From positions 1-32,776 of the forward strand of contig CALLZY010000060.1 of NCBI GenBank assembly GCA_937858715.1: DNA of 32,776 nt, written 5' to 3'. Of this stretch, positions 8,420 to 17,767 are shown piece after piece. How positions within the stretch are numbered: the first letter of the stretch is position 1; each line of letters begins with the position of its first letter. Position numbers and translations under genes: made by a program. A model generated the notes under the pieces. It had not been told where the DNA came from. It saw nothing but the letters and a program-made list of their open reading frames with translations, and made no database searches. The DNA comes from an uncultured Chitinophagaceae bacterium (GTDB taxonomy: Bacteria > Bacteroidota > Bacteroidia > Chitinophagales > Chitinophagaceae).

Positions 8420-9838
8420 ATGAAAAATATTAAAAAATACCTTTCTGTTGTTGCTGTTTTGATGCTGGTAATAACAGCATGCGACAAAGTGAAAGACCTG
8501 CCATATTATGGCAACGGAACTGCCCCTGCATTAAGTTCGTCTGTTACCTCAGTTGTTCTTGTGCCGGCAGACTCCATTCTCGACAAAGCAACGTTTAACT
8601 GGACCAATCCAATGTTTGAAACAGATTCGGCCACGTATAAGTATGTGCTGGAAGTAGATACTTCATCTGCATTTGTGGCGCCTAAAAACTTTACAGTTTC
8701 AGGATTAAGGAACCTGTCTTTGAAAGGCCGTGATTTCAATAATATGCTTGTTAATTGGGGAGTACCTTTTGGCACTGCAAAAGAACTGAGCATTCGTTTA
8801 AAAGCATCGTATGCTAATAATAACGATATGAAGCTGTCAAATGTGGTAAAAGTAACCGTTACTCCGGTTGCACTGCCTTTTAATTTTACTTCAACAACCT
8901 ATGGTACTTTTTTGCCTACAATAGGAAACAGGAATACGGAAGCTGCCTCTCTCAGTTGGGGAAAACCTGACTATGGAACGGCAAGGATTAAATATGAATT
9001 GCAGTATGATTCTGCCACAAAGAATTTCGCCAATCCAAAACTTATTCCAATTGGTGATGAGGTTTGGACGTACTCCATGACTTTCCTTACTGCCAATATT
9101 ATGGCACAAAACAGCGGAGTGGCAAATGGCGCTACCGGAACAGTTGATGCAAGGATTAAAGCAACAGTAATAGGCACCGGACAAGTCTCCTATTCAACCA
9201 CCCGCCAGTTTTCAATAAGGCCAACCTCAATGGTATTATACCTTTGGGTAGCCGGAGATTATCAGAAGTTTCCGCCATACGCAGCAAATTTGCCTGCTGG
9301 TAATACATGGGGCTGGGATCCGGCATCTGCACCAAAAATCGCATCAACTGATGGTGTAAATTATGATGGATATATCTATGTGCCGGCCGGCGGTTCCGGA
9401 GAATTTAAGCTTACTAGCCAGGCAGACTGGAATGGTACCAATTATGGAAGCGGTGGCGCTGGTTTAATTAGCGCAACTGGTGGTAACCTAAACTGGCCTG
9501 CAGGCACATATTTCAGGGTCCAGGTAAATACACAAGCTTTAACATGGAGTGCTACACCAATTACAACATGGGGAGTTATAGGTGATGGTACACCTGGTCA
9601 ATGGAACACCTCAACTCCGTTAACCTTTAACACTACCACATTACTCTGGACAGGCAGCGTAACTTTTAACGCCGGCAACTTTAAATTCAGGGCAAATAAT
9701 GGATGGGATATTAACCTGGGAGGTTTACAATCTGCCATGAATTATGGCGGAGATAACATTCCGGTTACATTGACAGGTGCTAGGACAGTAACTTTGGATT
9801 TAAGAAATGCTCCAAATTATACTTATACAGTTCTGTAA
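8420..9838 (+). CDS. SusE/SusF-like surface lipoprotein with tandem domains
   Basis: A 472-residue lipoprotein (lipobox VITAC, cysteine 21) that is a paralogue of the preceding gene: GNGTAPALSSS and FNWTNPMFE match its GGTAPVFSVSS and FNWTNPNYR. It has two successive SusE-type Ig-like domains (about residues 30-150 and 155-270), then two beta-sandwich modules (about 272-375 and 378-472, the second with WGVIGDGTPGQWNT and FKFRANNGWDINLGG) like the carbohydrate-binding modules of SusE/SusF. It should act as a surface glycan-binding protein helping the SusC/SusD pair. The gap from the previous gene is 24 bases and a terminator follows, so it probably closes the susC-led transcript. Confidence 0.82.
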   Translation: MKNIKKYLSVVAVLMLVITACDKVKDLPYYGNGTAPALSSSVTSVVLVPADSILDKATFNWTNPMFETDSATYKYVLEVDTSSAFVAPKNFTVSGLRNLSLKGRDFNNMLVNWGVPFGTAKELSIRLKASYANNNDMKLSNVVKVTVTPVALPFNFTSTTYGTFLPTIGNRNTEAASLSWGKPDYGTARIKYELQYDSATKNFANPKLIPIGDEVWTYSMTFLTANIMAQNSGVANGATGTVDARIKATVIGTGQVSYSTTRQFSIRPTSMVLYLWVAGDYQKFPPYAANLPAGNTWGWDPASAPKIASTDGVNYDGYIYVPAGGSGEFKLTSQADWNGTNYGSGGAGLISATGGNLNWPAGTYFRVQVNTQALTWSATPITTWGVIGDGTPGQWNTSTPLTFNTTTLLWTGSVTFNAGNFKFRANNGWDINLGGLQSAMNYGGDNIPVTLTGARTVTLDLRNAPNYTYTVL

Positions 9839-9861
9839 GCAAGTATAATATTTTATAAATG

Positions 9862-9892
9862 AAAAGCTGTCCTGCTCGGGGCAGCTTTTTTT
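9862..9892 (+). terminator. Rho-independent terminator after the SusE/F-like genes
   Basis: An 11-bp stem (AAAAGCTGTCC at 9862-9872 with GGGCAGCTTTT at 9879-9889, one G-T pair) closes a 6-base loop and runs into a T tract. It marks the end of the SusC-SusD-SusE/F unit. The GH53 gene starts about 30 bases later, so partial read-through is possible. Confidence 0.85.
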
Positions 9893-9920
9893 ATACCTTT
9901 AACTTTCAATTCTGTGCAAA

Positions 9921-10967
9921 ATGAAGTCTATCCCTTTTCGAGTAATTATCAGCAGTCTTTTGTTTTCATTTCTTTTTTTAGTCTTATCATCATCTTCCTG
10001 CAAAAAAACAAAGGAGCCTTATCCTGAACCTCCAATAGCAAGTCCGATTGCAAAAGGTGCAGACATAAGCTGGCTCACTGAAATGGAATCAACCGGAAGA
10101 AAATTCTACAATAGCTCAGGTACAGAACAGGACTGTATTCAGATTTTGAAGAACCTTGGTATGAATGCTGTCCGGCTCAGGGTTTGGGTTAATCCTGCTG
10201 GTGGATGGAACGGAGCGGCTGATGTGGTGGCAAAGGCTGTTCGTGCAAAAAACCTGGGAATGAAAATTATGATTGATTTTCATTACAGCGACTCATGGGC
10301 CGACCCAGGTCAGCAAACAAAGCCGGCAGCATGGGCTTCACAGGATTTTGCAACGCTAAAAAATTCTGTTTACAATCATACCTATGATGTACTGACATCT
10401 TTAAAGAACAACGGAGTAACGCCAGAATGGGTGCAGGTTGGTAATGAAACAAACGATGGCATGCTTTGGCCCGATGGTAAAGCGTCAACCAATATGGCAA
10501 ACTTTGCCGCATTGGTAAATAAAGGTTATGATGCTGTGAAAGCTGTTGATGCCAATATAAAAGTCATTGTTCATATTTCTAACGGACACGACAATAGTTT
10601 ATTCCGCTGGATTTTTGATGGACTGAAGAATAACGGTGGCAAGTGGGATGTTATTGGAATGTCGCTCTATCCTGAAGTATCAAACTGGTCAACAATGAAC
10701 TCTCAGTGCCTTTCAAATATTAATGACGTGATTGCCCGGTACGATAAACCGGTGATGATAACTGAAGTAGGCATGAGTTGGGACCAGGCCTCAGTTTGTC
10801 AGTCATTTATTGCTGACCTTATTAACAAGGTAAAATCAGTTGCTAACAATAAGGGTCTTGGGGTTTTTTACTGGGAGCCGCAGTCTTACAATAGCTGGAA
10901 AGGATATACAAAAGGTGCTTTTGATAACTCAGGAAAGCCGACTGTTGCGTTGAGTGCCTTTAATTAG
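9921..10967 (+). CDS. GH53 endo-beta-1,4-galactanase, lipoprotein
   Basis: A 348-residue protein with a lipoprotein signal (LSSSSC, cysteine 27) and a single GH53 (beta/alpha)8 barrel covering about residues 44-346. Family hallmarks are GADISWLTEME at the start, NAVRLRVWVNP, IDFHYSDSWADPG, the acid/base motif VQVGNETNDG (Glu176), the nucleophile motif MITEVGMSW (Glu282), and FYWEP near the end. GH53 enzymes cut internal beta-1,4-galactosyl bonds in type I arabinogalactan and pectic galactan. The lipid anchor suggests it works on the outer-membrane surface, releasing oligosaccharides for the SusC/SusD transporter just upstream. It is distinct from, but related to, the GH53 module fused in the next gene. 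Confidence 0.95.
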   Translation: MKSIPFRVIISSLLFSFLFLVLSSSSCKKTKEPYPEPPIASPIAKGADISWLTEMESTGRKFYNSSGTEQDCIQILKNLGMNAVRLRVWVNPAGGWNGAADVVAKAVRAKNLGMKIMIDFHYSDSWADPGQQTKPAAWASQDFATLKNSVYNHTYDVLTSLKNNGVTPEWVQVGNETNDGMLWPDGKASTNMANFAALVNKGYDAVKAVDANIKVIVHISNGHDNSLFRWIFDGLKNNGGKWDVIGMSLYPEVSNWSTMNSQCLSNINDVIARYDKPVMITEVGMSWDQASVCQSFIADLINKVKSVANNKGLGVFYWEPQSYNSWKGYTKGAFDNSGKPTVALSAFN

Positions 10968-11006
10968 TTCTGAAATTTTTTACTAAGCAATATTAATATC
11001 TGTTTT

Positions 11007-14000
11007 ATGAAACAGGCCGGATTAGTGGTTTTAGTAAGCCTGCTGGCAATCAGCAGCTATGCCCAAAGACAAAAAATCAATTTTGATAACGACTGGAAAT
11101 TTCAGTTTGGCCATGCTGCCAATGCTGAAAAGGATTTTAATTATTCTATTGCCACAATTTTCTCAAAATCGGGGGGTGCTGCAAACACAGCAATCGATCC
11201 AAAGTTTAACGACAGCAAATGGCGGACGCTAAATGTACCTCATGATTGGGCTGTAGAGTTGCCATTTGTTTACAAGGATATCCCGATAGCTATCGGGATT
11301 GACCTGATGGCTCATGGGTATAAGCCGGTTGGTGGTTTGTTTCCTGAAACGAGTGTTGGCTGGTATCGTAAACATTTTACAATTGCTGCTGCGGATTCCG
11401 GTCAGCGGTTTCAGCTTCAGTTCGATGGCATCTTCCGTGATGCAAATATCTGGCTGAATGGTTTTTACCTAGGCAATAACAAAAGCGGCTATGTAGGTGT
11501 TGCGTATGATGTAACCGACTATATCAATTTTGGGAAAAACAATGTATTGGTGGTACGGGCAGATGCTTCTCAATATGAAGGCTGGTTTTATGAAGGTGCA
11601 GGTATCTATCGCCATGTATGGCTGAATAAGTACAGCAATGTAAATATTGCAACTGATGGACTTTTTGCATGGTCTTCGGTAAAAGGGAATGTATCAACTA
11701 TAACAGTTGAAACAACTGTGAAAAACCAGGAACTTAACCCGGCTGGCTGCACTGTTTACACTTACATAGCTGACAGGAGCGGAAAGAAGTTGGTACAATC
11801 TAAAGAACAAGCTGCTTCACTATCGTTAAACGGAACAGCAACAGTTAAACAAAGCATGGCTATCGCAGGAGCGAGGTTATGGTCATTGGAAGATCCTTAT
11901 TTGTACAGGGTTGTTTCAATAGTAAAGCAAAATGGAAAAGTTGTTGACAGTATTAAGCAGCGGTTTGGCATTCGCACTATCGAAATAAAACCTAACGGTG
12001 TATTCATTAACGGAAAATATACTAAGCTCAAAGGAGTCAACAATCACCAGGATCATGCCGGTGTGGGCAGCGCAATGCCGGATTACCTGCAATACTATCG
12101 TATCAGTTTGTTGAAACGCATGGGGGTAAATTCGTACCGCACCAGCCACAATGCACCAACACCGGAGTTGCTCGATGCCTGTGACAGTCTCGGTATGCTG
12201 GTAATGGATGAACAACGTTTGTTAAACAGCAGTCCGGAGTATATTGACCAGTTTGAAAGATTAATAAAGAGGGATCGTAGCAGGGCATCAGTATTTATGT
12301 GGTCTATTGGAAACGAAGAAGGCTGGATACACACAAACAGTTTTGGAAAAAGAATTGCCCAAACATTAATCGCCAAGCAAAAAGAACTGGATCCAACAAG
12401 AACCTGCACTTATGCTGCCGACCTTGCTAATGTATATAAAGGAGTAAATGAAGTGATTCCTGTCAGGTCATTTAATTACCGGCATTTTGCTGTGGCTGAT
12501 TATCATCGTGACCATCCCAACCAGCCGATTATGGGTACAGAGATGGGCAGTACGGTTACCACCAGAGGTGTTTATGAAAAAGATACCATCCGTGGCTATG
12601 TCCCTGACCAGGACATAACGGCGCCATGGTGGGCCAGCAAGGCCGAAGACTGGTGGACATTGGCCGGCCCTAACGATTACTGGCTGGGCGGTTTTGTGTG
12701 GACAGGTTTCGATTACCGCGGCGAACCAACTCCCTATCAGTGGCCAAATATAAATTCGCATTTTGGAATCATGGATATGTGTGGCTTCCCCAAGAATATT
12801 TATTACTACTACAAAAGCTGGTGGACAGATAAGGATGTGCTTCACATATCTCCTCACTGGAATTTCAGGGATAAAGGACCGGGATGGAATAAACCAAAGG
12901 GAGATCCGGTCGATGTTTGGGTAAACAGCAATGCAGATAATGTAGAACTGTTTCTGAACGGAAAAAGTTTGGGTAAGAAAGAGATGCCCCGTAACAGCCA
13001 TCTGAAATGGACTGTTAATTACGAACCCGGAAAATTAGAAGCGGTCGCATATAAAAAAGGCAAACGTCTTTATAGGAAAGTTGAAACAACAGGAGTGCCT
13101 GCTGAGGTGGTGGTAACTCCATACAAAACCACAATACTTGCTGATGGAAAAGATGTGGCTGTGCTTAACATAACAGTGCTTGACAGAGATGGAAGAGAAG
13201 TGCCTGATGCCGATAACCTGATTAAGTTTGAAGTTGAAGGTCCTGGAAAAATTATTGGCGTTGGCAATGGCGACCCCAGCAGTCACGAACCGGATATTTG
13301 TGCCGATGGTGCCTGGCAAAGAACAGTGTTCAACGGTAAATGCCAGGTTATTGTTCAGGCAGGAACAAAGGCGGGCATGATTAAGTTTAATGCAAAAGCA
13401 ACCGGGTTGTGGTCTGGCGGAACGGATATACAAACCATTACTACAGAAAGTGTATCCAAAGTATCGGCTGATAACAATTACAAACTGACAGCCGAACAGG
13501 CAAAGCCAGCGGAAGTGGGTAAGATGCTTGGTGCAGATATATCTTTCTTGCCGGAATTAGAAGCAAGGGGCATGAAATTCACTGACAATGGTATAGAGAA
13601 AGATGCGGTACAAATATTGAAAGACCACGGCTTAAATTATGTAAGGCTCAGGATTTTTAATGACCCTGCAAGAGATAGTGGTTACTCACCCGGAAAAGGT
13701 TTTTGCGATTTGAGCAATACATTAAAAATGGCCAAAAGAGTAAAGGCTGCCGGAATGAAACTGTTGCTTGATTTTCATTACAGCGACTATTGGGCTGATC
13801 CGGGTAAACAATACAAGCCTGCTGCCTGGCGGAACTTGTCTTTTGATGAGCTGAAAAAAGCAGTTTATGATTTTACAAAAGATGTGATGCAGCAATTAAA
13901 AGCACAAGGAACCACACCTGATATGGTGCAGGTGGGCAACGAAATCAACCACGGCATTATCTGGCCGGAAGGCAACGTAAGTAATTTCGACGGGTTGGCT

Positions 14001-14426
14001 CAGTTGGTAAATGCCGGAACAGCAGCAGTAAAATCGGTTGACCCTTCTGTAATCATGATGCTGCATGTGGCGTTGGGTGGGCAGAATGATGAGTCGGTTT
14101 TCTTTATTGATAATATGGTTAGCCGTGGTGTTCATTTTGATGTGATAGGTGAATCGTACTATCCCAAATGGCATGGCACACTGGAAGACCTGGAAACTAA
14201 TCTGAATGATCTGGCAAAAAGATATAACAAAGATGTGATTGTGGTGGAATACTCAGCCCGCAAAGAAGATGTAAACAAGATAGCATTTGAAGTGGAAGGA
14301 GGCAAAGGAAAAGGCACCTGCATTTGGGAACCACTTAGTACCTGGGAGAAATTTTTTGATGAAAAAGGAAAGTCAAACGATTATCTGAAACTGTATGATG
14401 AAATAAGCAAAAAGTATATGAACTGA
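11007..14426 (+). CDS. GH2 beta-galactosidase fused to GH53 galactanase
   Basis: A 1139-residue bifunctional enzyme with a Sec signal peptide ending near SSYAQ. In order: GH2 sugar-binding domain (about 22-215), Ig-like domain (220-325), GH2 catalytic barrel (330-610) with acid/base Glu437 in WSIGNEEGW and nucleophile Glu512 in MGTEMGS, two further beta-sandwich domains (about 630-815), then a full GH53 barrel (about 838-1139) with acid/base Glu979 in VQVGNEINHG and nucleophile Glu1081 in VIVVEYSA. Both catalytic pairs are intact. GH2 enzymes of this kind remove terminal beta-galactose, while GH53 shortens the chain, so the fusion would convert imported galactan oligosaccharides to galactose, probably in the periplasm since no lipobox is visible. 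The gap from the GH53 gene is 39 bases. A 20-bp palindrome lies inside the coding frame at 11280-11299. Confidence 0.93.
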   Translation: MKQAGLVVLVSLLAISSYAQRQKINFDNDWKFQFGHAANAEKDFNYSIATIFSKSGGAANTAIDPKFNDSKWRTLNVPHDWAVELPFVYKDIPIAIGIDLMAHGYKPVGGLFPETSVGWYRKHFTIAAADSGQRFQLQFDGIFRDANIWLNGFYLGNNKSGYVGVAYDVTDYINFGKNNVLVVRADASQYEGWFYEGAGIYRHVWLNKYSNVNIATDGLFAWSSVKGNVSTITVETTVKNQELNPAGCTVYTYIADRSGKKLVQSKEQAASLSLNGTATVKQSMAIAGARLWSLEDPYLYRVVSIVKQNGKVVDSIKQRFGIRTIEIKPNGVFINGKYTKLKGVNNHQDHAGVGSAMPDYLQYYRISLLKRMGVNSYRTSHNAPTPELLDACDSLGMLVMDEQRLLNSSPEYIDQFERLIKRDRSRASVFMWSIGNEEGWIHTNSFGKRIAQTLIAKQKELDPTRTCTYAADLANVYKGVNEVIPVRSFNYRHFAVADYHRDHPNQPIMGTEMGSTVTTRGVYEKDTIRGYVPDQDITAPWWASKAEDWWTLAGPNDYWLGGFVWTGFDYRGEPTPYQWPNINSHFGIMDMCGFPKNIYYYYKSWWTDKDVLHISPHWNFRDKGPGWNKPKGDPVDVWVNSNADNVELFLNGKSLGKKEMPRNSHLKWTVNYEPGKLEAVAYKKGKRLYRKVETTGVPAEVVVTPYKTTILADGKDVAVLNITVLDRDGREVPDADNLIKFEVEGPGKIIGVGNGDPSSHEPDICADGAWQRTVFNGKCQVIVQAGTKAGMIKFNAKATGLWSGGTDIQTITTESVSKVSADNNYKLTAEQAKPAEVGKMLGADISFLPELEARGMKFTDNGIEKDAVQILKDHGLNYVRLRIFNDPARDSGYSPGKGFCDLSNTLKMAKRVKAAGMKLLLDFHYSDYWADPGKQYKPAAWRNLSFDELKKAVYDFTKDVMQQLKAQGTTPDMVQVGNEINHGIIWPEGNVSNFDGLAQLVNAGTAAVKSVDPSVIMMLHVALGGQNDESVFFIDNMVSRGVHFDVIGESYYPKWHGTLEDLETNLNDLAKRYNKDVIVVEYSARKEDVNKIAFEVEGGKGKGTCIWEPLSTWEKFFDEKGKSNDYLKLYDEISKKYMN
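11280..11299. repeat. 20-bp perfect palindrome inside the GH2 coding region
   Basis: ATCCCGATAGCTATCGGGAT reads the same on both strands. It encodes residues 92-98 (IPIAIGI) in the loop between PFVYKD and DLMAHGYKPVGG of the GH2 sugar-binding domain. No second copy of the full palindrome was noticed in the window. Confidence 0.9.
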
Positions 14427-14516
14427 TTTATCCGGGATGCTTTTTGTGGTAAATCTTGCCGGCTATTTTACACAAACAGTCGTTTGAATTGATTTTTATC
14501 AGTGATTTTATCAAGT

Positions 14517-14542
14517 CCCGGTTCTAATTTGCCGGGCTTTTT
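14517..14542 (+). terminator. Weak possible terminator before galK
   Basis: A 5-bp GC stem (CCCGG at 14517-14521, CCGGG at 14532-14536) with a 10-base loop is followed by CTTTTT. It lies 28 bases upstream of the galK start and might end the GH2-GH53 transcript, but the stem is short. Confidence 0.4.
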
Positions 14543-14569
14543 CACATATTTGAAAATAAAACAACCAAG

Positions 14570-15718
14570 ATGGGACAATACAAAATACCTGCACAGATAG
14601 AAAAATATGTAAATGCTGAAACTACTGTAGTGCGTTCGCCCGGCAGAATTAATCTGATTGGTGAACATACAGATTATAACAACGGATTTGTGTTGCCAGC
14701 TGCCATTGACAAAGCTGTTTATGTTGCTATTGAGAAAAATACAGGAGAATCCATTTTTCTTCACTCCATTGATTTTAATGAATCTGTTGAAACAACTGTG
14801 GCTGATATAAAACCAGCATTTGGTCATTGGTCAACTTATATACTCGGTGTAGCGGCTCAGTTTATAAAAAAAGGATTGACTGTTCCCGGTTTCAAACTTA
14901 CTGTTTATGGTGATGTGCCGCTGGGTGCCGGATTGTCTTCGTCTGCTGCTATTGAATGTGCCGTAGCTTTTGCACTGAATGAGTTGTTCGGTTTTGGTTT
15001 CGAAAGACGACAACTTTCATTGATTGCCCAACAGGCCGAGCATGAATATGCCGGAGTTAAGTGCGGTATCATGGATCAGTTTGCCAGTTTGTTTGGTAAG
15101 AAAAATAATGTAATAAGGCTCGACTGCCGTTCGCTGGAATACGAATATTTTCCGCTTGAGCTGAATGACTATACGGTTGTTCTTTTCGATACACAGGTTA
15201 AGCATTCATTGGCATCTTCTGAGTATAACGTAAGAAGAAGTCAGTGTGAAGCCGGAGTGGCAATAATTCAGCAGAAGTATCCCGCAGTAAAAAGTTTAAG
15301 GGACGCAACTATGCAAATGATTAACGAATGTATCAGCAAAGATGACCTTTCGTATAATCGTTGCAAATATGTGGTGGAAGAAATCACCCGTTTGCAAACA
15401 GCCTGTGAGGATTTGGTAAAGGGCGATGTTAAGGCTTTTGGAAAAGAAATGTTTGCCACACATGATGGTTTAAGCAGGGAATATGAAGTGAGTTGTAAAG
15501 AATTGGATTATCTTGTTGACTACGTAAGAGATAATCCGGCAGTAATTGGTGCGAGAATGATGGGCGGCGGATTTGGCGGCTGCACTATTAATATTATTCA
15601 TAAAGAGGCCGTGAATGAAATTGTGACGAGTCTGAGTGCAGCTTATTTGAAAGATATGGGCAAGGAACTGAAACATTATCTTGTAAATATCGAAGACGGA
15701 ACATCTGTTATTAAATAA
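14570..15718 (+). CDS. galK: Galactokinase
   Basis: A 382-residue GHMP-family kinase, the normal galactokinase length. The galactokinase signature PGRINLIGEHTDY is at residues 24-36, the phosphate-binding loop GAGLSSSAA at 119-127, the catalytic aspartate in KCGIMDQF (Asp170), and the third GHMP motif GARMMGGGFGGC near residue 330. It phosphorylates galactose to galactose-1-phosphate in the cytoplasm, the first committed step of the Leloir pathway. It is followed after 32 bases by a sodium:solute symporter, so uptake and phosphorylation are probably co-transcribed. It receives the galactose freed by GH53 and GH2-GH53. The next Leloir genes (galT, galE) are not in this window. Confidence 0.96.
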   Translation: MGQYKIPAQIEKYVNAETTVVRSPGRINLIGEHTDYNNGFVLPAAIDKAVYVAIEKNTGESIFLHSIDFNESVETTVADIKPAFGHWSTYILGVAAQFIKKGLTVPGFKLTVYGDVPLGAGLSSSAAIECAVAFALNELFGFGFERRQLSLIAQQAEHEYAGVKCGIMDQFASLFGKKNNVIRLDCRSLEYEYFPLELNDYTVVLFDTQVKHSLASSEYNVRRSQCEAGVAIIQQKYPAVKSLRDATMQMINECISKDDLSYNRCKYVVEEITRLQTACEDLVKGDVKAFGKEMFATHDGLSREYEVSCKELDYLVDYVRDNPAVIGARMMGGGFGGCTINIIHKEAVNEIVTSLSAAYLKDMGKELKHYLVNIEDGTSVIK

Positions 15719-15750
15719 ATATTTTCAATTTCATCTTTTAAAACAAACAA

Positions 15751-17478
15751 ATGAAAGAAGCTCTGTTTCATCTGCAATGGATTGATAAAGCTATCATGGC
15801 AATCTATTTTCTCTTTGTTCTCGGGATTGGCTGGGTGCTTAAAAAATACATGAAGGATGCCAACGCTTTTCTGGAAGCAGGCAGGTCTATGCCGGCCTGG
15901 GTGGCAGGCTTAGCCTTTATTTCGACTAACCTTGGTGCTCTCGAAGTAATGGGTATGACTGGTTCTGGTGCCAAGTACGGGATGCTAACCACACATTTTT
16001 ACTGGATTGGTGCCATTCCCGCTATGGTCTTCCTCGCCATCTTTATGATGCCTTTCTATTATGGCTCAAAGGCCCGTTCGGTGCCTGAGTACCTGAAGCT
16101 TCGCTTTGATGAGAAAACAAGGGGACTAAATGCCATCCTGTTCGCAGTGATGACAGTATTGGCTTCTGGTATTTCAATGTATGCACTGGCACTCCTGATG
16201 GAAAAGGTACTTGGCTGGGACTTTAATGTCAGCTTATGGTTATCTGCTGCCATTGTATTGGCTTATACTTATCTCGGCGGTTTGTCATCTGCTATTTATA
16301 ATGAAGTGTTACAGTTCTTCATTATTGTAATAGGACTGATGCCAATTGTATTCTTAGGTCTTCATGAGGTAGGGGGCTGGAGTGGTCTAAAAGAAAGTCT
16401 TGCGCCGATTGTGGCAGAAAAAGGATTTGCCGGAGATACATTTACCACAACCTGGAAATACACCGGTACTGCCGCAGGTAACCCAATGGGTGTGGAATGG
16501 TATGGAATATTGTTTGGTTTGGGCTTTGTATTGTCTTTTGGTTACTGGTGTACTAACTTTCTTATTGTGCAAAGGGCAATGGCTGCAGAATCAACAACTG
16601 CTGCCCGCAATACTCCATTAATTGGTGCTATACCGAAGATGCTTATTCCTTTCCTTATTATCGTTCCGGGTATTGTGGCCCTGGTGCTGATGAATAAAAC
16701 CGGCTCCGGGTTTACCATCATGGAAAACGGTAAAGCGAATTATGACCTTACTATCATCAAGTTGCTGGAATATTATTTGCCAACCGGTGTGCTTGGTTTG
16801 GGTATTACTGCGCTGCTGGCTTCGTTCATGTCGGGTATGGCTGGTAATGTTTCTGCATTCAACACTGTCTGGACATATGATATTTATCAGAGCTACATCA
16901 GGCCGGCTACCAACGATAAACAGGCCGATGCCAAACATTATCTGAAAGTGGGAAGGCTGGCAACTGTATTCGGTGTTTTAGTAAGTATCGCTGCAGCATA
17001 CCTTGCTGGTTTGTTTGGAAACATCATGGACTTTTTACAAACTATTTTCTCCATGATTAATGCACCGTTGTTTGCCGTTATCTTCCTTGGTATGTTCTGG
17101 AAGCGTACAACAGGGCATGGCGCTTTCATTGGTTTGTTAGGTGGTTTCTTCGTGGCGTTATTACACCATGGGCTTACTGTTCCTGCGGGTGCCACAACGC
17201 TGGTAAAAGGCGGCTGGATAAGTGTTGCACATACGTATCCTGTTGAAATGGCACAAAACTTCTGGACAGCTATTTTTGCCTGCGCTGCAGCCGCAATCAT
17301 TACTGTAGTAATATCGTTAGGAACTAAACAACAAAAAACGGATGATGAACTGCGTGGACTTGTTTATTCGTTAACGCCAAAAATTCAGGAGGACCATGTG
17401 GTCTGGTACAAACGCACCAACACACTGGCCATATTTGTGCTGGTAATGATGGTTATATTGTCAATCTTATTCTGGTAA
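15751..17478 (+). CDS. Sodium:solute symporter (SSS family), probable galactose uptake
   Basis: A 575-residue polytopic inner-membrane protein with about 13-14 hydrophobic helices. SSS-family features are an opening with FLFVLGIGW, DANAFLEAGRSMPAW (helix 2 entry), FISTNLGALEVMGMTG in the substrate/sodium region, RSVPEYLKLRFD, and the long mid-section ending with ASFMSGMAGNVSAFNTVWTYDIYQ, typical of SGLT-like transporters. It couples sodium entry to solute uptake. Its place directly after galK makes galactose (or a galactoside) the likely substrate, but this is inferred from context. The following 65-residue membrane protein is 19 bases downstream and probably made with it. Confidence 0.92.
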   Translation: MKEALFHLQWIDKAIMAIYFLFVLGIGWVLKKYMKDANAFLEAGRSMPAWVAGLAFISTNLGALEVMGMTGSGAKYGMLTTHFYWIGAIPAMVFLAIFMMPFYYGSKARSVPEYLKLRFDEKTRGLNAILFAVMTVLASGISMYALALLMEKVLGWDFNVSLWLSAAIVLAYTYLGGLSSAIYNEVLQFFIIVIGLMPIVFLGLHEVGGWSGLKESLAPIVAEKGFAGDTFTTTWKYTGTAAGNPMGVEWYGILFGLGFVLSFGYWCTNFLIVQRAMAAESTTAARNTPLIGAIPKMLIPFLIIVPGIVALVLMNKTGSGFTIMENGKANYDLTIIKLLEYYLPTGVLGLGITALLASFMSGMAGNVSAFNTVWTYDIYQSYIRPATNDKQADAKHYLKVGRLATVFGVLVSIAAAYLAGLFGNIMDFLQTIFSMINAPLFAVIFLGMFWKRTTGHGAFIGLLGGFFVALLHHGLTVPAGATTLVKGGWISVAHTYPVEMAQNFWTAIFACAAAAIITVVISLGTKQQKTDDELRGLVYSLTPKIQEDHVVWYKRTNTLAIFVLVMMVILSILFW

Positions 17479-17497
17479 TAATTAAAAATAGAAAACT

Positions 17498-17695
17498 ATG
17501 TTAGATATAAGAATTCCAATTGGCCTTTTGTTCACAGTATTGGGAGTGCTGGTAACCGCTTATGGTATCATCACCAATTCCGATACAGAACTTTACACCA
17601 AGTCATTTCAGTACAATGTAAACCTTTGGTCAGGTTTAGTGATGCTGGTGTTTGGTGTGGTTATGTTATTAACTGTAAAGAAGAAAAAGACATAA
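17498..17695 (+). CDS. Small two-helix membrane protein next to the symporter
   Basis: A 65-residue protein with two hydrophobic segments (about residues 6-26 and 42-60), a short polar linker (NSDTELYTKSFQYN) and a basic KKKKT tail. The start follows the symporter stop by 19 bases. Codon use and hydrophobic pattern look real, and a strong terminator lies downstream, so it is the last gene of this transcript. I do not recognise a named family. Small two-helix proteins beside SSS transporters may help their assembly or stability, but that is only suggested by position. Confidence 0.72.
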   Translation: MLDIRIPIGLLFTVLGVLVTAYGIITNSDTELYTKSFQYNVNLWSGLVMLVFGVVMLLTVKKKKT

Positions 17696-17767
17696 GGTAA
17701 ATGAATGGCCGGTTAGTCTGATTACAGGCATCCTGAATGATGGCCTGTATTTATAGCCTGCTGCTAT

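Noticed and set aside
12468-13001. Minus-strand open frame of 177 codons inside GH2-GH53
   Set aside because: It is antisense to conserved GH2 catalytic sequence and has no recognisable domain or start context.
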